The notes beneath the pieces are model-generated. The model was not told where the DNA came from and did not search any database. It was given only the letters and a program-made list of their open reading frames with translations. From UBA4427 sp045106235 (GTDB lineage: Bacteria; Myxococcota_A; UBA9160; UBA4427), in NCBI GenBank assembly GCA_045106235.1, contig JBGCEJ010000023.1, positions 186,001 through 250,000 on the forward strand: a DNA stretch of 64,000 bases. The letters are read 5' to 3'. Position numbers and translations under genes: made by a program. Within the stretch, counting starts at the first letter, position 1. Every line of letters begins with the position of its first letter. This document shows, piece after piece, positions 16,775-25,570 of the stretch.

Positions 16775-18511
16775 ATGACAAAGAAGATCACCCGAGACGC
16801 TGCGACGGATTCGTCCCGTCTGGCCGAGTCGGCTGAAAATGAAGCGCGATCGACCGAAGCGGACCTGAGCCGCCGGGGTTTCTTAGGCACAGCGGTGACG
16901 GGCGCCGCGCTCGGGGCTGCGGGCATGCTCGGCTGTGCTCAAGACGAAGCTGAATCCGTGGCGGGCAGCGAAATCGCCTGGGACCGCGAAGTTGATGTGG
17001 TCCTGGTGGGCACGGGAACCGGGCTTGCGGGTGGGATCGCGGCGGCAGTGGGCGGAGCGGAAGTACTGGCGCTCGAGAAGCGAAAGATCGTCGGCGGGAG
17101 CACGGGACATTCCGGCGGTGTCGCCTGGGTTCCAAATAACAATGTCATGAAGCGCGAAGGCATAGAGGATTCCCGCGAAGCCGCACTGAAGTACCTGACC
17201 CACCTTGCGCAGAAGCAGGCTAATCCGGAGTTGATCGAGGCCTTTCTGGATCAGGGCGCCGAGATGCTGGATTTCGTCGAGGCGAACTCGCCGCTCACGT
17301 GGCGCGTTTCTGTGATCATGGGCGAGAGCGCGGACTATCACCCGGAATGGCCGGGCGGTCTTTCCCGAGGCCGAAGTATCGAACCCGTGACCGACCGGGA
17401 GGGGCTCTACGGTCCGGAGTTGATTGCCGGGCTGCAAGCTGGATTCGAAGAAGCGGGCGGCGAAATTCTCACGGAGACCCCGGTTGAGCGGCTGATTCTG
17501 CGCGAAGGCGAAGGCGGGGTCCGCGAGGTTATCGGTGTCGAGGCGACGCGGAACGGCGCGCCCTTCCGCGTGCGTGCGCGACGCGGTGTGCATCTGGCGG
17601 CGGGCGGCTTCGATTGGGATTTTGAGATGAAGCAGCATTTCCTCCGTGGCCCGACGCAGTACAGCCTCGGCGCGAACGGCAATACCGGAGACGGGATTCG
17701 GATGGCGATGGCGGCCGGGGCCGACCTACGGAACATGAACGAAATTTGGGGCATCTCGGTCTATAAGGCGGAGGCCGAAGCGGTCGCTGAGCATCGCATG
17801 GGCGCAACGCTGAACGCGGAGATTGAAAAACGCTATGCGGGTTCCATCGTGGTGAACGCCCAGGGCGAGCGCTTCCAGAACGAAGCGGCGGATTACGACT
17901 CGACCTGGCGCAGCTATCACACCTGGGAAAACTGGGGTGAGCTCGGCTACCGCAATCTCCCTGCCTTTATTCTCTTCGATCAGAAGGCAAGGCAGAGCGG
18001 GACGATCGCGGGCGTGAAGGCCGAGGACGATCTGCCGGAATGGATGGTCGAAGCGCCGAGTCTCCCCGAACTCGCGGAAAAGCTGGGCATCGATCCCCGC
18101 GGACTCACCCGCACGGTCTCTCGCTTTAACGTCTACGCGGAAGATCTCCGAGATCCTGATTTTCATCGGGGCGAGAGTCGCTACGACAGCTACGGCCAGG
18201 ACGATAAGCGCATCACGCTCGGGGCTCTGGATCAGGCGCCCTTCTACGGCACGGAGATCGCGCCCGCGGACCTCGGTACTTGCGGTGGTGCGCGGGTGAA
18301 CGCGAAGGCGCAGGTCCTCGACCCCTTCGGCCATGTTATTCCCGGTCTCTACGCGTCCGGGAATAACGCGGGCGTCGGCAGTCCGGGATCCAGCTACGGA
18401 GGCGGCGGCGGAACGATCGGTCCAGCCCTCACCTTCGCATATATCGCCGGCCGCGAACTCGCGGCAGCGCCCGCTTCTCTTGATGCATCGAACTCGAAAG
18501 GTTCTTCATGA
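16775..18511 (+). CDS. Tat-exported FAD-dependent oxidoreductase (fumarate reductase/KsdD flavoprotein family)
   Basis: Start at ATG 16775 with GAGAGGAG upstream. The 578-residue protein has a twin-arginine signal SRRGFLGTAVTGAALGAAGM (Arg33-Arg34) ending in a possible lipobox MLGC, so it folds with FAD in the cytoplasm and is exported. DVVLVGTGTGLAGGIAAAVG is the FAD Rossmann motif; GGSTGHSGGVAWVPNN and the C-terminal GLYASGNNAGVGSPGSSYGG followed by GTIGPALTFAYIAGR are typical of fumarate-reductase-type flavoproteins and 3-ketosteroid dehydrogenases. Substrate unknown; a steroid-like or unsaturated-acid reductant is possible. Its stop overlaps the start of the metallophosphoesterase gene, so the two are coupled. 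Confidence 0.88.
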   Translation: MTKKITRDAATDSSRLAESAENEARSTEADLSRRGFLGTAVTGAALGAAGMLGCAQDEAESVAGSEIAWDREVDVVLVGTGTGLAGGIAAAVGGAEVLALEKRKIVGGSTGHSGGVAWVPNNNVMKREGIEDSREAALKYLTHLAQKQANPELIEAFLDQGAEMLDFVEANSPLTWRVSVIMGESADYHPEWPGGLSRGRSIEPVTDREGLYGPELIAGLQAGFEEAGGEILTETPVERLILREGEGGVREVIGVEATRNGAPFRVRARRGVHLAAGGFDWDFEMKQHFLRGPTQYSLGANGNTGDGIRMAMAAGADLRNMNEIWGISVYKAEAEAVAEHRMGATLNAEIEKRYAGSIVVNAQGERFQNEAADYDSTWRSYHTWENWGELGYRNLPAFILFDQKARQSGTIAGVKAEDDLPEWMVEAPSLPELAEKLGIDPRGLTRTVSRFNVYAEDLRDPDFHRGESRYDSYGQDDKRITLGALDQAPFYGTEIAPADLGTCGGARVNAKAQVLDPFGHVIPGLYASGNNAGVGSPGSSYGGGGGTIGPALTFAYIAGRELAAAPASLDASNSKGSS

Positions 18512-19674
18512 TTCGCGCAGCTCTCACTACGCCTCTCTCTTTGACGATCTTTGTCGTCCTCGCGTTCACGGGATGTAGTCATCGCCTTTCCGGCCCGATT
18601 CATTCCGCCGAAGGTCCTGCCTTCGTCGGTCCGCAGGCCGTTGCGGCCCCCGTTCGTGCGGCGGGCGTCGCTGCAAAAACGGGTGCGGACCTCGACGTGC
18701 AACATCGCCTCGTGCTGATTGGTGACGCGGGGTATTACCTCGAAGACGATCCGACGCTCGCGTCCCTCGATGCCTGGGCGACCTCAGTCGATTCGAGCAG
18801 CGTCATTTTCCTCGGAGACAATATCTACAACGAGGGGATGACCGACGAAGATCCCGAGCATGGGAAGAAGATCCTCTCCCAGCAATTGGCCGCGACGGAG
18901 GCGAAGAAGATCGTCATTCCGGGCAATCACGATTGGGGATTTCTGTCCAAGAACCACAACGCCAAGGCGATCGAAAACCAGCAGGGATTCGTGGATGGCT
19001 GGCCCGAGGGCGATGCTGAGTTTATTCCCAAGGAAGGCTGCATGGGCCCCACGCATCGCATCCTGCGCGAGCCCGCCGGCGACCAGGGCGCCGTCGTCTT
19101 GATCGCTTTGGATCCGACGCCCTGGATCAACGCGCATGTCGAAAGGCCCTGCCACGACAAAGAGGAAGATCCGGAAGCGCGCATGCTCGAGCGGTTGGAT
19201 GCGCTGCTGACCCACTACAGCGACGATTTTGTGATCGTTGTTTCGCATTACCCCATGCTGACCGGTGGACCCCATGGCGGTCTGAGTTACGGCGTGATTG
19301 CGGACATGATCGTAACGCCCCTCGGCTGGATGATGGGCGGCCTCATGAACACCTACGAAACGCGCTATGCCGACTGGATCACCCGAACTCAGGAAGTCTT
19401 CCGTCGCAATCCGCCGGAGGTCTACGCCGCGGGGCACGACCATAATCTTCAGCTTCTCGAAGCCGGGGATGTCGCGGGGCTCTATGTCGTCAGCGGCGCC
19501 GGAGCGCGCGAGCGCGTCTCGACCGTGACGGATCTACCCGAGACCTTCTTCGCGCACGCGGCAGAGGGTTTCATCGTTGTCGACGTGGGTGAGCGGGACG
19601 GTGTCCCGACAACCCTCTTCCGCGTTGTGGAGGCCGCCTCTGAGGAGCCGGTCTTCGAAATGGAAATGCCTTAG
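18508..19674 (+). CDS. metallophosphoesterase lipoprotein
   Basis: A 388-residue calcineurin-type phosphoesterase starting in the ATGA overlap with the flavoprotein gene. The signal peptide ends in a lipobox FTGC (Cys23). The dinuclear-metal motifs appear in order: LIGDAGYY, LGDNIYNEGM, GNHDWG, the later SHYPML and AGHDHN. The layout resembles purple-acid-phosphatase-like periplasmic enzymes. The substrate is unknown, and no reason for coupling with a flavoprotein is evident. Confidence 0.88.
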   Translation: MIRAALTTPLSLTIFVVLAFTGCSHRLSGPIHSAEGPAFVGPQAVAAPVRAAGVAAKTGADLDVQHRLVLIGDAGYYLEDDPTLASLDAWATSVDSSSVIFLGDNIYNEGMTDEDPEHGKKILSQQLAATEAKKIVIPGNHDWGFLSKNHNAKAIENQQGFVDGWPEGDAEFIPKEGCMGPTHRILREPAGDQGAVVLIALDPTPWINAHVERPCHDKEEDPEARMLERLDALLTHYSDDFVIVVSHYPMLTGGPHGGLSYGVIADMIVTPLGWMMGGLMNTYETRYADWITRTQEVFRRNPPEVYAAGHDHNLQLLEAGDVAGLYVVSGAGARERVSTVTDLPETFFAHAAEGFIVVDVGERDGVPTTLFRVVEAASEEPVFEMEMP

Positions 19675-19737
19675 GGCTACCCATTCGTGCCCGCTGGACA
19701 TCGCCGGACATCGCAGGACACGGGCAGGACGGCCTCG

Positions 19738-19770
19738 GACCGCGGGCTGCACGAAGGCGTGCCCGCGGTC
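19738..19770. other. strong hairpin between convergent genes
   Basis: Perfect 10-base arms GACCGCGGGC (19738-19747) and GCCCGCGGTC (19761-19770) separated by 13 bases. No T-run follows on either strand, so it may stabilise mRNA 3' ends or act with Rho rather than as an intrinsic terminator. Just upstream the phrase GGACATCGC recurs. Confidence 0.5.
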
Positions 19771-19776
19771 TCGAGA

Positions 19777-20211
19777 CTAGGAATTATCCGGCAGGTATTC
19801 CGAGAAGAGATCGCCGGAAACGGGATCCGAGGCGTCGGGAACATCGTAATGCGTCCGAATCTCGACGTTTCCGTCTTCATCGAAGCGGTAGACCTCGATG
19901 CTCTTCATATGCTGCTTCTGCCCGTCTTTGCTGAAGATGTTCTCCATCACCCAGGCGACCTCGTTGCCACAGATGAAGAGCGTTTCGGGGTCGACTCGGA
20001 ATTCCGTTGAGGGCTGAAAAAGCTCAAAGGGATCGCCGCAGCAGCCGTCGAAATCCGATTTAGGAGGCGTGCCGACCGGATCGAGCATGGTGACATCGCC
20101 GGGGGCCACCGCTTTCCAGTTGGCGACCCAGGCTTCTTTGTCGCCCTTATTCCAGAGCTCGACGTAACCCTTGGCCCACTTCGCCAGCGCTTCTCGTGTC
20201 GGTACAGCCAT
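19777..20211 (-). CDS. SnoaL-like (NTF2-fold) protein
   Basis: A 144-residue protein whose pattern ALAKWAKGYVELWNKGDKEA, a long helix, then DVTMLDPVGTPPKSDF and the strand-rich ENIFSKDGQKQHMKSIEVYR, FDEDGNVEIRTHYD, is that of NTF2-fold SnoaL-like proteins. These are small-molecule isomerases, hydrolases or ligand binders. No catalytic set can be named. A second unrelated SnoaL-like gene lies at 36478-36912. Confidence 0.75.
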   Translation of the reverse strand: MAVPTREALAKWAKGYVELWNKGDKEAWVANWKAVAPGDVTMLDPVGTPPKSDFDGCCGDPFELFQPSTEFRVDPETLFICGNEVAWVMENIFSKDGQKQHMKSIEVYRFDEDGNVEIRTHYDVPDASDPVSGDLFSEYLPDNS

Positions 20212-20239
20212 CCTTTTTCCCCTCGCCTTTGCGCTCGCC

Positions 20240-20275
20240 GCGCCGGCCCGAAACCCTTCGGGCGCGGCGCTTTTT
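20240..20275 (+). terminator. terminator-like hairpin with T-run on the plus strand
   Basis: A 13-pair stem with one bulge (arms GCGCCGGCCCGAA and TTCGGGCGCGGCGC), four-base loop, followed by TTTTT at 20271-20275. It lies just after the stop of the minus-strand molybdopterin gene and before the minus-strand SnoaL gene, but its T-run faces the plus direction, so it could end read-through from the metallophosphoesterase operon. Confidence 0.6.
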
Positions 20276-20297
20276 CTCGAGCGGGTCGCGGGAAAGT

Positions 20298-22592
20298 CTA
20301 GACAGCTTCGACCTGCGCCGCAGTCGTCTTATGCCAGGGCGTTCCCGCAATTGGATCGCAGTCCTCTGAGGCCGTCAGCTCATTCGGAGCGACCCCGCCG
20401 ATCTTCTCTGCGCCGGGTCGAGAGAGCCCCGTTCCGTTCGGCAGCGAAATATGTCCCGCCTGCATCCGGTCCGAGATCGCCACCGCCACCTCGACGGCCC
20501 CTCTCCGCGTCGAGACCCGCGCGAGAGATCCCTCCGCGAGTCCGAGCCGCTCGGCGTCTTCCGGTGACATGCAAAGCGCGCCCTCGGCGTCCTTACGCCG
20601 CCAGTCCGGATTACGAACGATCGTATTGGCCGTGAACGAGCGGCGTTCTCCCGCCGAGAGTGTGAAGGGAAAGGCCGGATTCGACGGCATACGCTCTTCC
20701 GTTGCAAGCGCATCCAGCTCTTCGAAGAGATCCGGGACCGCAAACTGAATCCGCTGATTATCCGTCCCCACTTTCTCGAGCTTCTCATCCCATTCATCGA
20801 CCGCAAAGATCAGCGCCCGATCTGCCGCGAGGATCGCATCAAAAAGCGCATCGCCGACATTCTCGCCCGCGCCTGTCCCGATCCCCGCGCGCCGCACTGA
20901 ATCGCCGATCTGCAGAGCGGCAATTTGGGCCAGCGCCCAAACGGCCGCGCCCTCCGCAGTCCCTTTCGGAAGCTTTTCCCCAATCGCCCGGAAAAGCGCA
21001 ACCGGCGCCATCGCCGCAAAGTTCGGCTCTTCGGCCATCAAACCGAAGAAAACCTCACGGAAGCGCTCGCGTCCCTCATCCCAGGCCTGTCGCAAGGTGT
21101 CGACTGCCGACTTCGGCATAACGCCCATGGCCTCGGCGAGTCGTGCATGGAGCTCCGCTTCGGAGAAGAGTCCCTCCGGCGGTTCCATGAGCGCATGCCG
21201 CAGATGGAAATAGTTGTTCGGGAATTCGAAGTTGAAGAACGTCGCTTCCGCTTTTTCGAATTGCGTCGCGACCGGAAGGACATAATCCGCCTGCTTAGCC
21301 GTCTCGGTCATCGCCACATCAATCACGACTTTGAACTCAAGTGCCGCGAAGGCCTCTCGCATCCGCTTCGAATCCGCGAGGGAATGCAGTGGGTTCGCGG
21401 TCTCGACGAGCATCGCGCGAAAGCGCTTCGGGTGATCCGTGAGGATCTCGTCCGGGATCCGGTTGCAGGCGACCAACCCCGCGATAATCCGCGAGTTCGT
21501 GACCGGCGCGCGGTAGTCTTTTCTGATACTCGAGTTGGTCAGCAGCGGCTGGAGCGAGGTGACGGGATAGGCCGTGCCCTTACGCCCATAGTTTCCCGTG
21601 CCGTAGGCGAGCAGGCGGTGCAGGTAGCTCACGAGGGTTGAATGCCGGTTCATCTGGACCCCGAGGTCTTCGAAGAAGGCGGCACTCTCGGCTTCGGCGA
21701 TGCGCCGGCTGGCTTTGCGGACCAGCTTCTCGGGCACGCCAGCGGTTTCGCAGTACTGCGCGATGGGCAGCATCTCGAAATGAGGGAGCACTTCCTCGAG
21801 ACCGTCCGTATGCGCCGCGATCCAATCCTTCGCGAGGAGGTCTTCCTGCACCATGACGGCGAACATCGCGGAGAGCAGCCAGGCGTCGCCCCCGGGCTTC
21901 ACCTGAAGATGGATGTCGGCGAGGTCTGCGGTTTCCGTGCGCCGCGGATCGATGACGATCATGCAGCGATTCGGATCTTTCGAAAGTTCGCGCAGAAGCA
22001 CACGCGCCCGAGGGAGTCCGTGGGAGAACCAGGGGTTCTTGCCTATAAAGATGCCGACTTCGCAATGTTCGAAATCGCTGCGCGTGAAGTTGCCTAACAT
22101 CTGGGAGGCGACCCAGGCTTCGCCGGTCTTTTCCTGAGCCAGCGCGTTCGAGCGGTAGCGCGAGCCCAGGGCTGCGCGGGTCGACCGCGAGTAGGCGCCG
22201 GGGAGATGGTTGCCCTGCCCGCCGCCGCCGTAGTAGATGATCGACTCGCCGCCGTTTTCGTCGCGGATTGCCATGAAGCGCTCGGCGACTTCACGAATCG
22301 CGGTCTCCCAGTCGATCTCGTCGAAGCCTCCGTCGGGGCGTCGCCTGAGCGGCTTGGTGAGGCGCTCGGGATCGTTCTGGTAGAAGTTCAGCCGTGAGGG
22401 CTTCTCGCAGGCATAGCCCTCTGAGGAAGGATGGGCTTTGTCGCCGCGCACCTTCGTGATCTCCCGGCCGCTCTCGCCGCCGAGTTGAACCTCGAGGCCG
22501 CAATTGCATTCGCAGAGGATGCAGGCGGTGGGCTTCCAGTGCGATGCGCCTTTGGGCGCGCTCGGGCTCTTCTTCGTGGGTTGAGTCGACAT
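20298..22592 (-). CDS. molybdopterin oxidoreductase, formate dehydrogenase-like
   Basis: Start at ATG 22592 with GGAGGG upstream on the minus strand. The 764-residue protein opens with a [4Fe-4S] site Cys24-x2-Cys27-x3-Cys31 and Cys62 (CILCECNCG, then GYACEKPSR), followed by the three molybdopterin-guanine-dinucleotide domains: IYYGGGGQGNHLPGAYSRST, VGIFIGKNPWFSHG, CMIVIDPRRTETADLADIHL and LVETANPLHSLADSKR, and a C-terminal dinucleotide-binding barrel with MSPEDAERLGL. No twin-arginine signal is seen, so it is cytoplasmic. The site where formate dehydrogenases carry Cys or Sec has SNALAQEKTGE instead, so formate is not assured. A C-terminal IAGTPWHK motif is shared by its subfamily. It diverges from an HxlR regulator over a shared palindrome. 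Confidence 0.9.
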   Translation of the reverse strand: MSTQPTKKSPSAPKGASHWKPTACILCECNCGLEVQLGGESGREITKVRGDKAHPSSEGYACEKPSRLNFYQNDPERLTKPLRRRPDGGFDEIDWETAIREVAERFMAIRDENGGESIIYYGGGGQGNHLPGAYSRSTRAALGSRYRSNALAQEKTGEAWVASQMLGNFTRSDFEHCEVGIFIGKNPWFSHGLPRARVLLRELSKDPNRCMIVIDPRRTETADLADIHLQVKPGGDAWLLSAMFAVMVQEDLLAKDWIAAHTDGLEEVLPHFEMLPIAQYCETAGVPEKLVRKASRRIAEAESAAFFEDLGVQMNRHSTLVSYLHRLLAYGTGNYGRKGTAYPVTSLQPLLTNSSIRKDYRAPVTNSRIIAGLVACNRIPDEILTDHPKRFRAMLVETANPLHSLADSKRMREAFAALEFKVVIDVAMTETAKQADYVLPVATQFEKAEATFFNFEFPNNYFHLRHALMEPPEGLFSEAELHARLAEAMGVMPKSAVDTLRQAWDEGRERFREVFFGLMAEEPNFAAMAPVALFRAIGEKLPKGTAEGAAVWALAQIAALQIGDSVRRAGIGTGAGENVGDALFDAILAADRALIFAVDEWDEKLEKVGTDNQRIQFAVPDLFEELDALATEERMPSNPAFPFTLSAGERRSFTANTIVRNPDWRRKDAEGALCMSPEDAERLGLAEGSLARVSTRRGAVEVAVAISDRMQAGHISLPNGTGLSRPGAEKIGGVAPNELTASEDCDPIAGTPWHKTTAAQVEAV

Positions 22593-22632
22593 TCGGATCC
22601 CTCCTTCTGGGCAACGCGCCGACATTCTTCTG

Positions 22633-22660
22633 AATTTGGTTGCTTTACGCAACCTAAATT
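22633..22660. promoter_or_regulatory. palindromic operator between the molybdopterin enzyme and hxlR-type gene
   Basis: AATTT-GGTTGC-TTTAC-GCAACC-TAAATT: inner arms are perfect inverted repeats around a 5-base centre and the outer AT-rich arms extend it, missing only one base of symmetry. It sits in the 94-base divergent gap, 27 bases before the HxlR start, where a homodimeric winged-helix regulator would block both promoters. Confidence 0.7.
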
Positions 22661-22686
22661 AGTTCGAGCGCGTTAGACTGGAGGTC

Positions 22687-23277
22687 ATGGGACGAGTCCG
22701 TTTTGATGAAGCCAATTGCGGGATCGCGCGCAGCCTCGACATGCTCGGGGACTGGTGGACGCTGTTGATCATCCGCGACGCTTTTCTCGGAGCCTCCCGT
22801 TTCAGCGATTTCCAGCAACACTTGGGCATCGCCCGGAACGTCCTCACCCAGCGCCTCCGCAATCTCGTGGACCACGAAATTCTTGAACGGGTCAATGTGG
22901 GCCAGACCGGGGACCGCTACGAGTACCGGCTGACGGTCAAGGGCGAGGCGCTGCTGCCCGTCCTGACGACGCTGCGTGAATGGGGGGACGAATGGGTGTT
23001 CGGGGAAGGACAGGAGCCCCTTCTCATGGTCGACCGGGAGACGGGCGAGCGCGTTCCGAAGACCGTTGTGCGAAACGCTGAAGGTCGGGCGCTTGGGCGC
23101 CGGGATTTGAAGCCCCGTCTCGGGCCCGGTTTTGATCAGGGCGACAAGACGCGTGTGCCAGGTGATGCGGTCGCGAGGCCGCCGCGACCTTCGCGCGCAG
23201 GCGCTGCAGGTCGCGGAAAACAGAGCGCAGCTGGGGCCGCGGAGAAACCCGAGACGGAAAAAGGAAAAACCAAATGA
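22687..23277 (+). CDS. HxlR-family transcriptional regulator
   Basis: A 196-residue protein with the HxlR winged helix at about residues 5-105: NCGIARSLDMLGDWWTLLII, RFSDFQQHLGIARNVLTQRL and GDRYEYRLTVKGEALLPVL. Cys11 lies at the place where redox- or aldehyde-sensing members of the family have their reactive Cys. The C-terminal 90 residues are an unusual Ala/Gly/Lys-rich extension. It diverges from the molybdopterin gene, is followed by a deazaflavin-type reductase starting in its stop codon, and the palindrome at 22633-22660 is its probable operator. Confidence 0.9.
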   Translation: MGRVRFDEANCGIARSLDMLGDWWTLLIIRDAFLGASRFSDFQQHLGIARNVLTQRLRNLVDHEILERVNVGQTGDRYEYRLTVKGEALLPVLTTLREWGDEWVFGEGQEPLLMVDRETGERVPKTVVRNAEGRALGRRDLKPRLGPGFDQGDKTRVPGDAVARPPRPSRAGAAGRGKQSAAGAAEKPETEKGKTK

Positions 23278-23771
23278 AACTCTCCGCTTGGGCCGTTCGC
23301 TTGGCTGTGACGCCTTTGGGCGCTGCTCTGGATCGATACTGCGTTCGCCTTCTCGGCGAATCACCTGTGTCCTGGGTCTTCGCGAAATCCGAGGGCGTGG
23401 AATACAACCCGCCGATCCTGCTTACGACCGTGGGGCGCAAGACGGGCAAGCCGCGCACGGTGGTCCTGCCCCATTTTCGCGCCCTGCCCGGCACCATCGC
23501 CGTGGTCGGTTCACGCGGGGGGATGCCGACGGATCCGCACTGGGCGCGGAACCTCAAAGCGAATCCTCAGGCCACGATCTGGTACGAACGTCGCGCGATC
23601 GAAGTCGACGTGGAAATCGCAGAGGGGCCTGATCGAGCACCGCTCTGGGACTCGATCACGAAGCGCTCGCCGGTCTATCTCGCGTACCAGCGGCGCGCCC
23701 AAAATCATCGCGAGCTCCCGGTCTTCGTGCTGACCGCGAAAGACGGGACGTCGCTCTCCGCTCCGCTTTGA
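23274..23771 (+). CDS. deazaflavin (F420)-dependent nitroreductase-family protein
   Basis: A 165-residue protein overlapping the regulator's stop (ATGA). The core ILLTTVGRKTGKPRTVVLPH, TIAVVGSRGGMPTDPHWARN and NLKANPQATIWYERRAIEVD is the split-barrel signature of the Ddn/FDOR-B family, in which GRKSG- and GG-x(4)-P-x-W-type motifs bind F420. Whether the host makes F420 cannot be seen in this window. Its coupling with HxlR suggests an inducible detoxification or redox enzyme. Confidence 0.85.
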   Translation: MKLSAWAVRLAVTPLGAALDRYCVRLLGESPVSWVFAKSEGVEYNPPILLTTVGRKTGKPRTVVLPHFRALPGTIAVVGSRGGMPTDPHWARNLKANPQATIWYERRAIEVDVEIAEGPDRAPLWDSITKRSPVYLAYQRRAQNHRELPVFVLTAKDGTSLSAPL

Positions 23772-23781
23772 GCCGAGCTCG

Positions 23782-24414
23782 TCATCGGTTCAGGCCCTGC
23801 CCGCGCCGTGCTCCGACGAGCGCGAGGCCAAACATGAGGAGCATGCCCGTTCCTGGCTCCGGGACGACCACGAGGCTGGCATCGGTGAAGGCATGCGGAA
23901 ACTGGCCTCCCGTGAATTGCAGGGTGCCCGAAAGGAAGCCTCCGCCCGCCGCGAAAACTTGATCGGGGAAATCGGACCAGGTGGTGCTTGTATCGATATC
24001 GAATCCGGGATCGAAGCGAAGCAAGATGCTATGGGCATTCGAGAAGCGGCCCCCCGAATCGCCGGTGAGATCTTCGACGATACCGATACTCACGAGATCG
24101 GTCGCGCGTTCCATGACGATCGTGCCTCGATCGGAAACCTCCCCGCTTGATTCGAACTCAACGGCATCGTTGCCTCCCAGCACGGACAAATTCCAGCCCG
24201 TAAGGCGATAGCCCAGGTCGAACCCCGTATTGACGCGATCCTCGTCGTCGAAGGTCAAGCTCCCGACGATCTCCGCGCCGTCGAAATCCGTGTTGATCCC
24301 GAGCCCCGTCCCGAGCTCCCCCGCAAAAACATACGTGATCGGGAGAGCGGCAGCAGGCAGAGCTGCGCCAACAGAGAACAACAGGAACAAGAGTAGGCGG
24401 CCGAGCGGGTTCAT
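23782..24414 (-). CDS. PEP-CTERM sorting-domain protein
   Basis: A 210-residue protein with a signal peptide (LLLFLLFSVGAALPAAALP), a beta-rich mature domain that opens ITYVFAGELG, and a C-terminal tail VVPEPGTGMLLMFGLALVGA followed by RRGQ. This is the second intact PEP-CTERM protein of the window. The GSLTFDDEDR and FDPGFDIDTSTTW segments are typical of the variable domains of this group. Surface role unknown. Confidence 0.85.
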   Translation of the reverse strand: MNPLGRLLLFLLFSVGAALPAAALPITYVFAGELGTGLGINTDFDGAEIVGSLTFDDEDRVNTGFDLGYRLTGWNLSVLGGNDAVEFESSGEVSDRGTIVMERATDLVSIGIVEDLTGDSGGRFSNAHSILLRFDPGFDIDTSTTWSDFPDQVFAAGGGFLSGTLQFTGGQFPHAFTDASLVVVPEPGTGMLLMFGLALVGARRGQGLNR

Positions 24415-24521
24415 CTTATGGGAACTCCTCAGAGTCGAAGCGAGTCCTTGTCGACAAGCGCTTCTGCTCTTTTTGTGGTGACGCGTGGAGGAATAACCCT
24501 ACACGAATCGTACGCATGCGT

Positions 24522-24554
24522 GTGTGAAGGCACTTCACACAAGAGCGTTTTTTT
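24522..24554 (+). other. hairpin followed by T-run
   Basis: GTGTGAAG (24522-24529), loop GCA, CTTCACAC (24533-24540), then a seven-T run at 24548-24554. The T-run is on the plus strand although both neighbours are on the minus strand, so its role is unclear; it may be a remnant terminator or a regulatory dyad upstream of the PEP-CTERM gene. Confidence 0.45.
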
Positions 24555-24571
24555 CGCCGCGCGTCTCCCGC

Positions 24572-25330
24572 TCACGCAGTCCGGCTGAACGCCACCAGTC
24601 CCCCGCCTTCGAGCGCCCAGGTCTGCCCCGTGATCCAGCGCCCCGTATCCGCGGCCAGGAAAAGCGCTGCCCCCGCGACATCTTCCACTTCACCGAGTCG
24701 GTTCAGCGGGTAGGCCTTCGCGACTTCATCGCCCTTCCCGTCTTCCCATAACACCTTCGCGAAATCGGTCTTCACGAGACCCGGCGCGAGGCAGTTGACC
24801 CGGACCTGCGGTGCCATCTCTGCAGCGAGCTGCTTCGTGAGATGAATCATCGCCGCCTTCGAAACATCGTAGACGCCCAGGATGGGGTTGGTCGTGAGCC
24901 CACCCACGCTCGAAATGTTCACGACGGATCCGCCATTTTCTTTCATCCAGCGATTCCACACCCGCTGGGTCCAGAACATCGGCGCCGTGAGGTTGATCTC
25001 AAAGGTCTTGTCCCAGCGCGCACGATCCACGTCGATCGTCTTGCCCGCGTAGGGATTGGTGGCCGCGTTGTTCACGAGAATGTCGATGCGACCGAAGCGC
25101 TCCATCGTCGCCTCGATCACGCGCTCCGCATCCTCGTCGCGCCCGATATGCCCGGGCTCAAACGCGCAGTTTTCGCCGATCGCCTTCGCCGCTTCCGCGC
25201 AGGAATCTTCACTGCGTGAGGTGATCATGACCTTCGCGCCTGAAGTCGCGAAGACTTCGGCGATGCCGCGTCCGATGCCCCGAGAACCGCCTGTTACCAA
25301 TGCCACCTTGCCGTCGAGTCGAATATCCAT
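24572..25330 (-). CDS. short-chain dehydrogenase/reductase
   Basis: A 252-residue classical SDR with VALVTGGSRGIGRGIAEVFA (NAD(P) site), NNAATNP, SSVGGLT with the catalytic Ser, and YDVSKAAMIHLTKQ with Tyr and Lys. Ends LEGGGLVAFSRTA. It most resembles 3-oxoacyl-ACP reductase or glucose dehydrogenase-like SDRs; substrate not assigned. It stands alone, with 240 bases of non-coding sequence before the next gene, in which I see only an unremarkable GC-rich stretch. Confidence 0.93.
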   Translation of the reverse strand: MDIRLDGKVALVTGGSRGIGRGIAEVFATSGAKVMITSRSEDSCAEAAKAIGENCAFEPGHIGRDEDAERVIEATMERFGRIDILVNNAATNPYAGKTIDVDRARWDKTFEINLTAPMFWTQRVWNRWMKENGGSVVNISSVGGLTTNPILGVYDVSKAAMIHLTKQLAAEMAPQVRVNCLAPGLVKTDFAKVLWEDGKGDEVAKAYPLNRLGEVEDVAGAALFLAADTGRWITGQTWALEGGGLVAFSRTA

Positions 25331-25570
25331 AACGCGCGAGCGTAGCGCCTCGGTGCAAGGGCCGGATCGCAGGCCTCGATACCTTGGGTCAGGGCGTGTT
25401 CCACCCGTTCATAAAACGCGAAGTGTGCTTCCTGGGCCCCCTGTCCGGGATGCCCCGGAAAGGATTAGACTTTTGTTTTCGGCGGGGAAAGGTGGGGCAT
25501 CGCGCCGCCGCCCGCCCCGCGAAGTCGCGCCCCGCCCCGGCGCGTTCGCAAGCTAGAAACGGGAGAGAGA

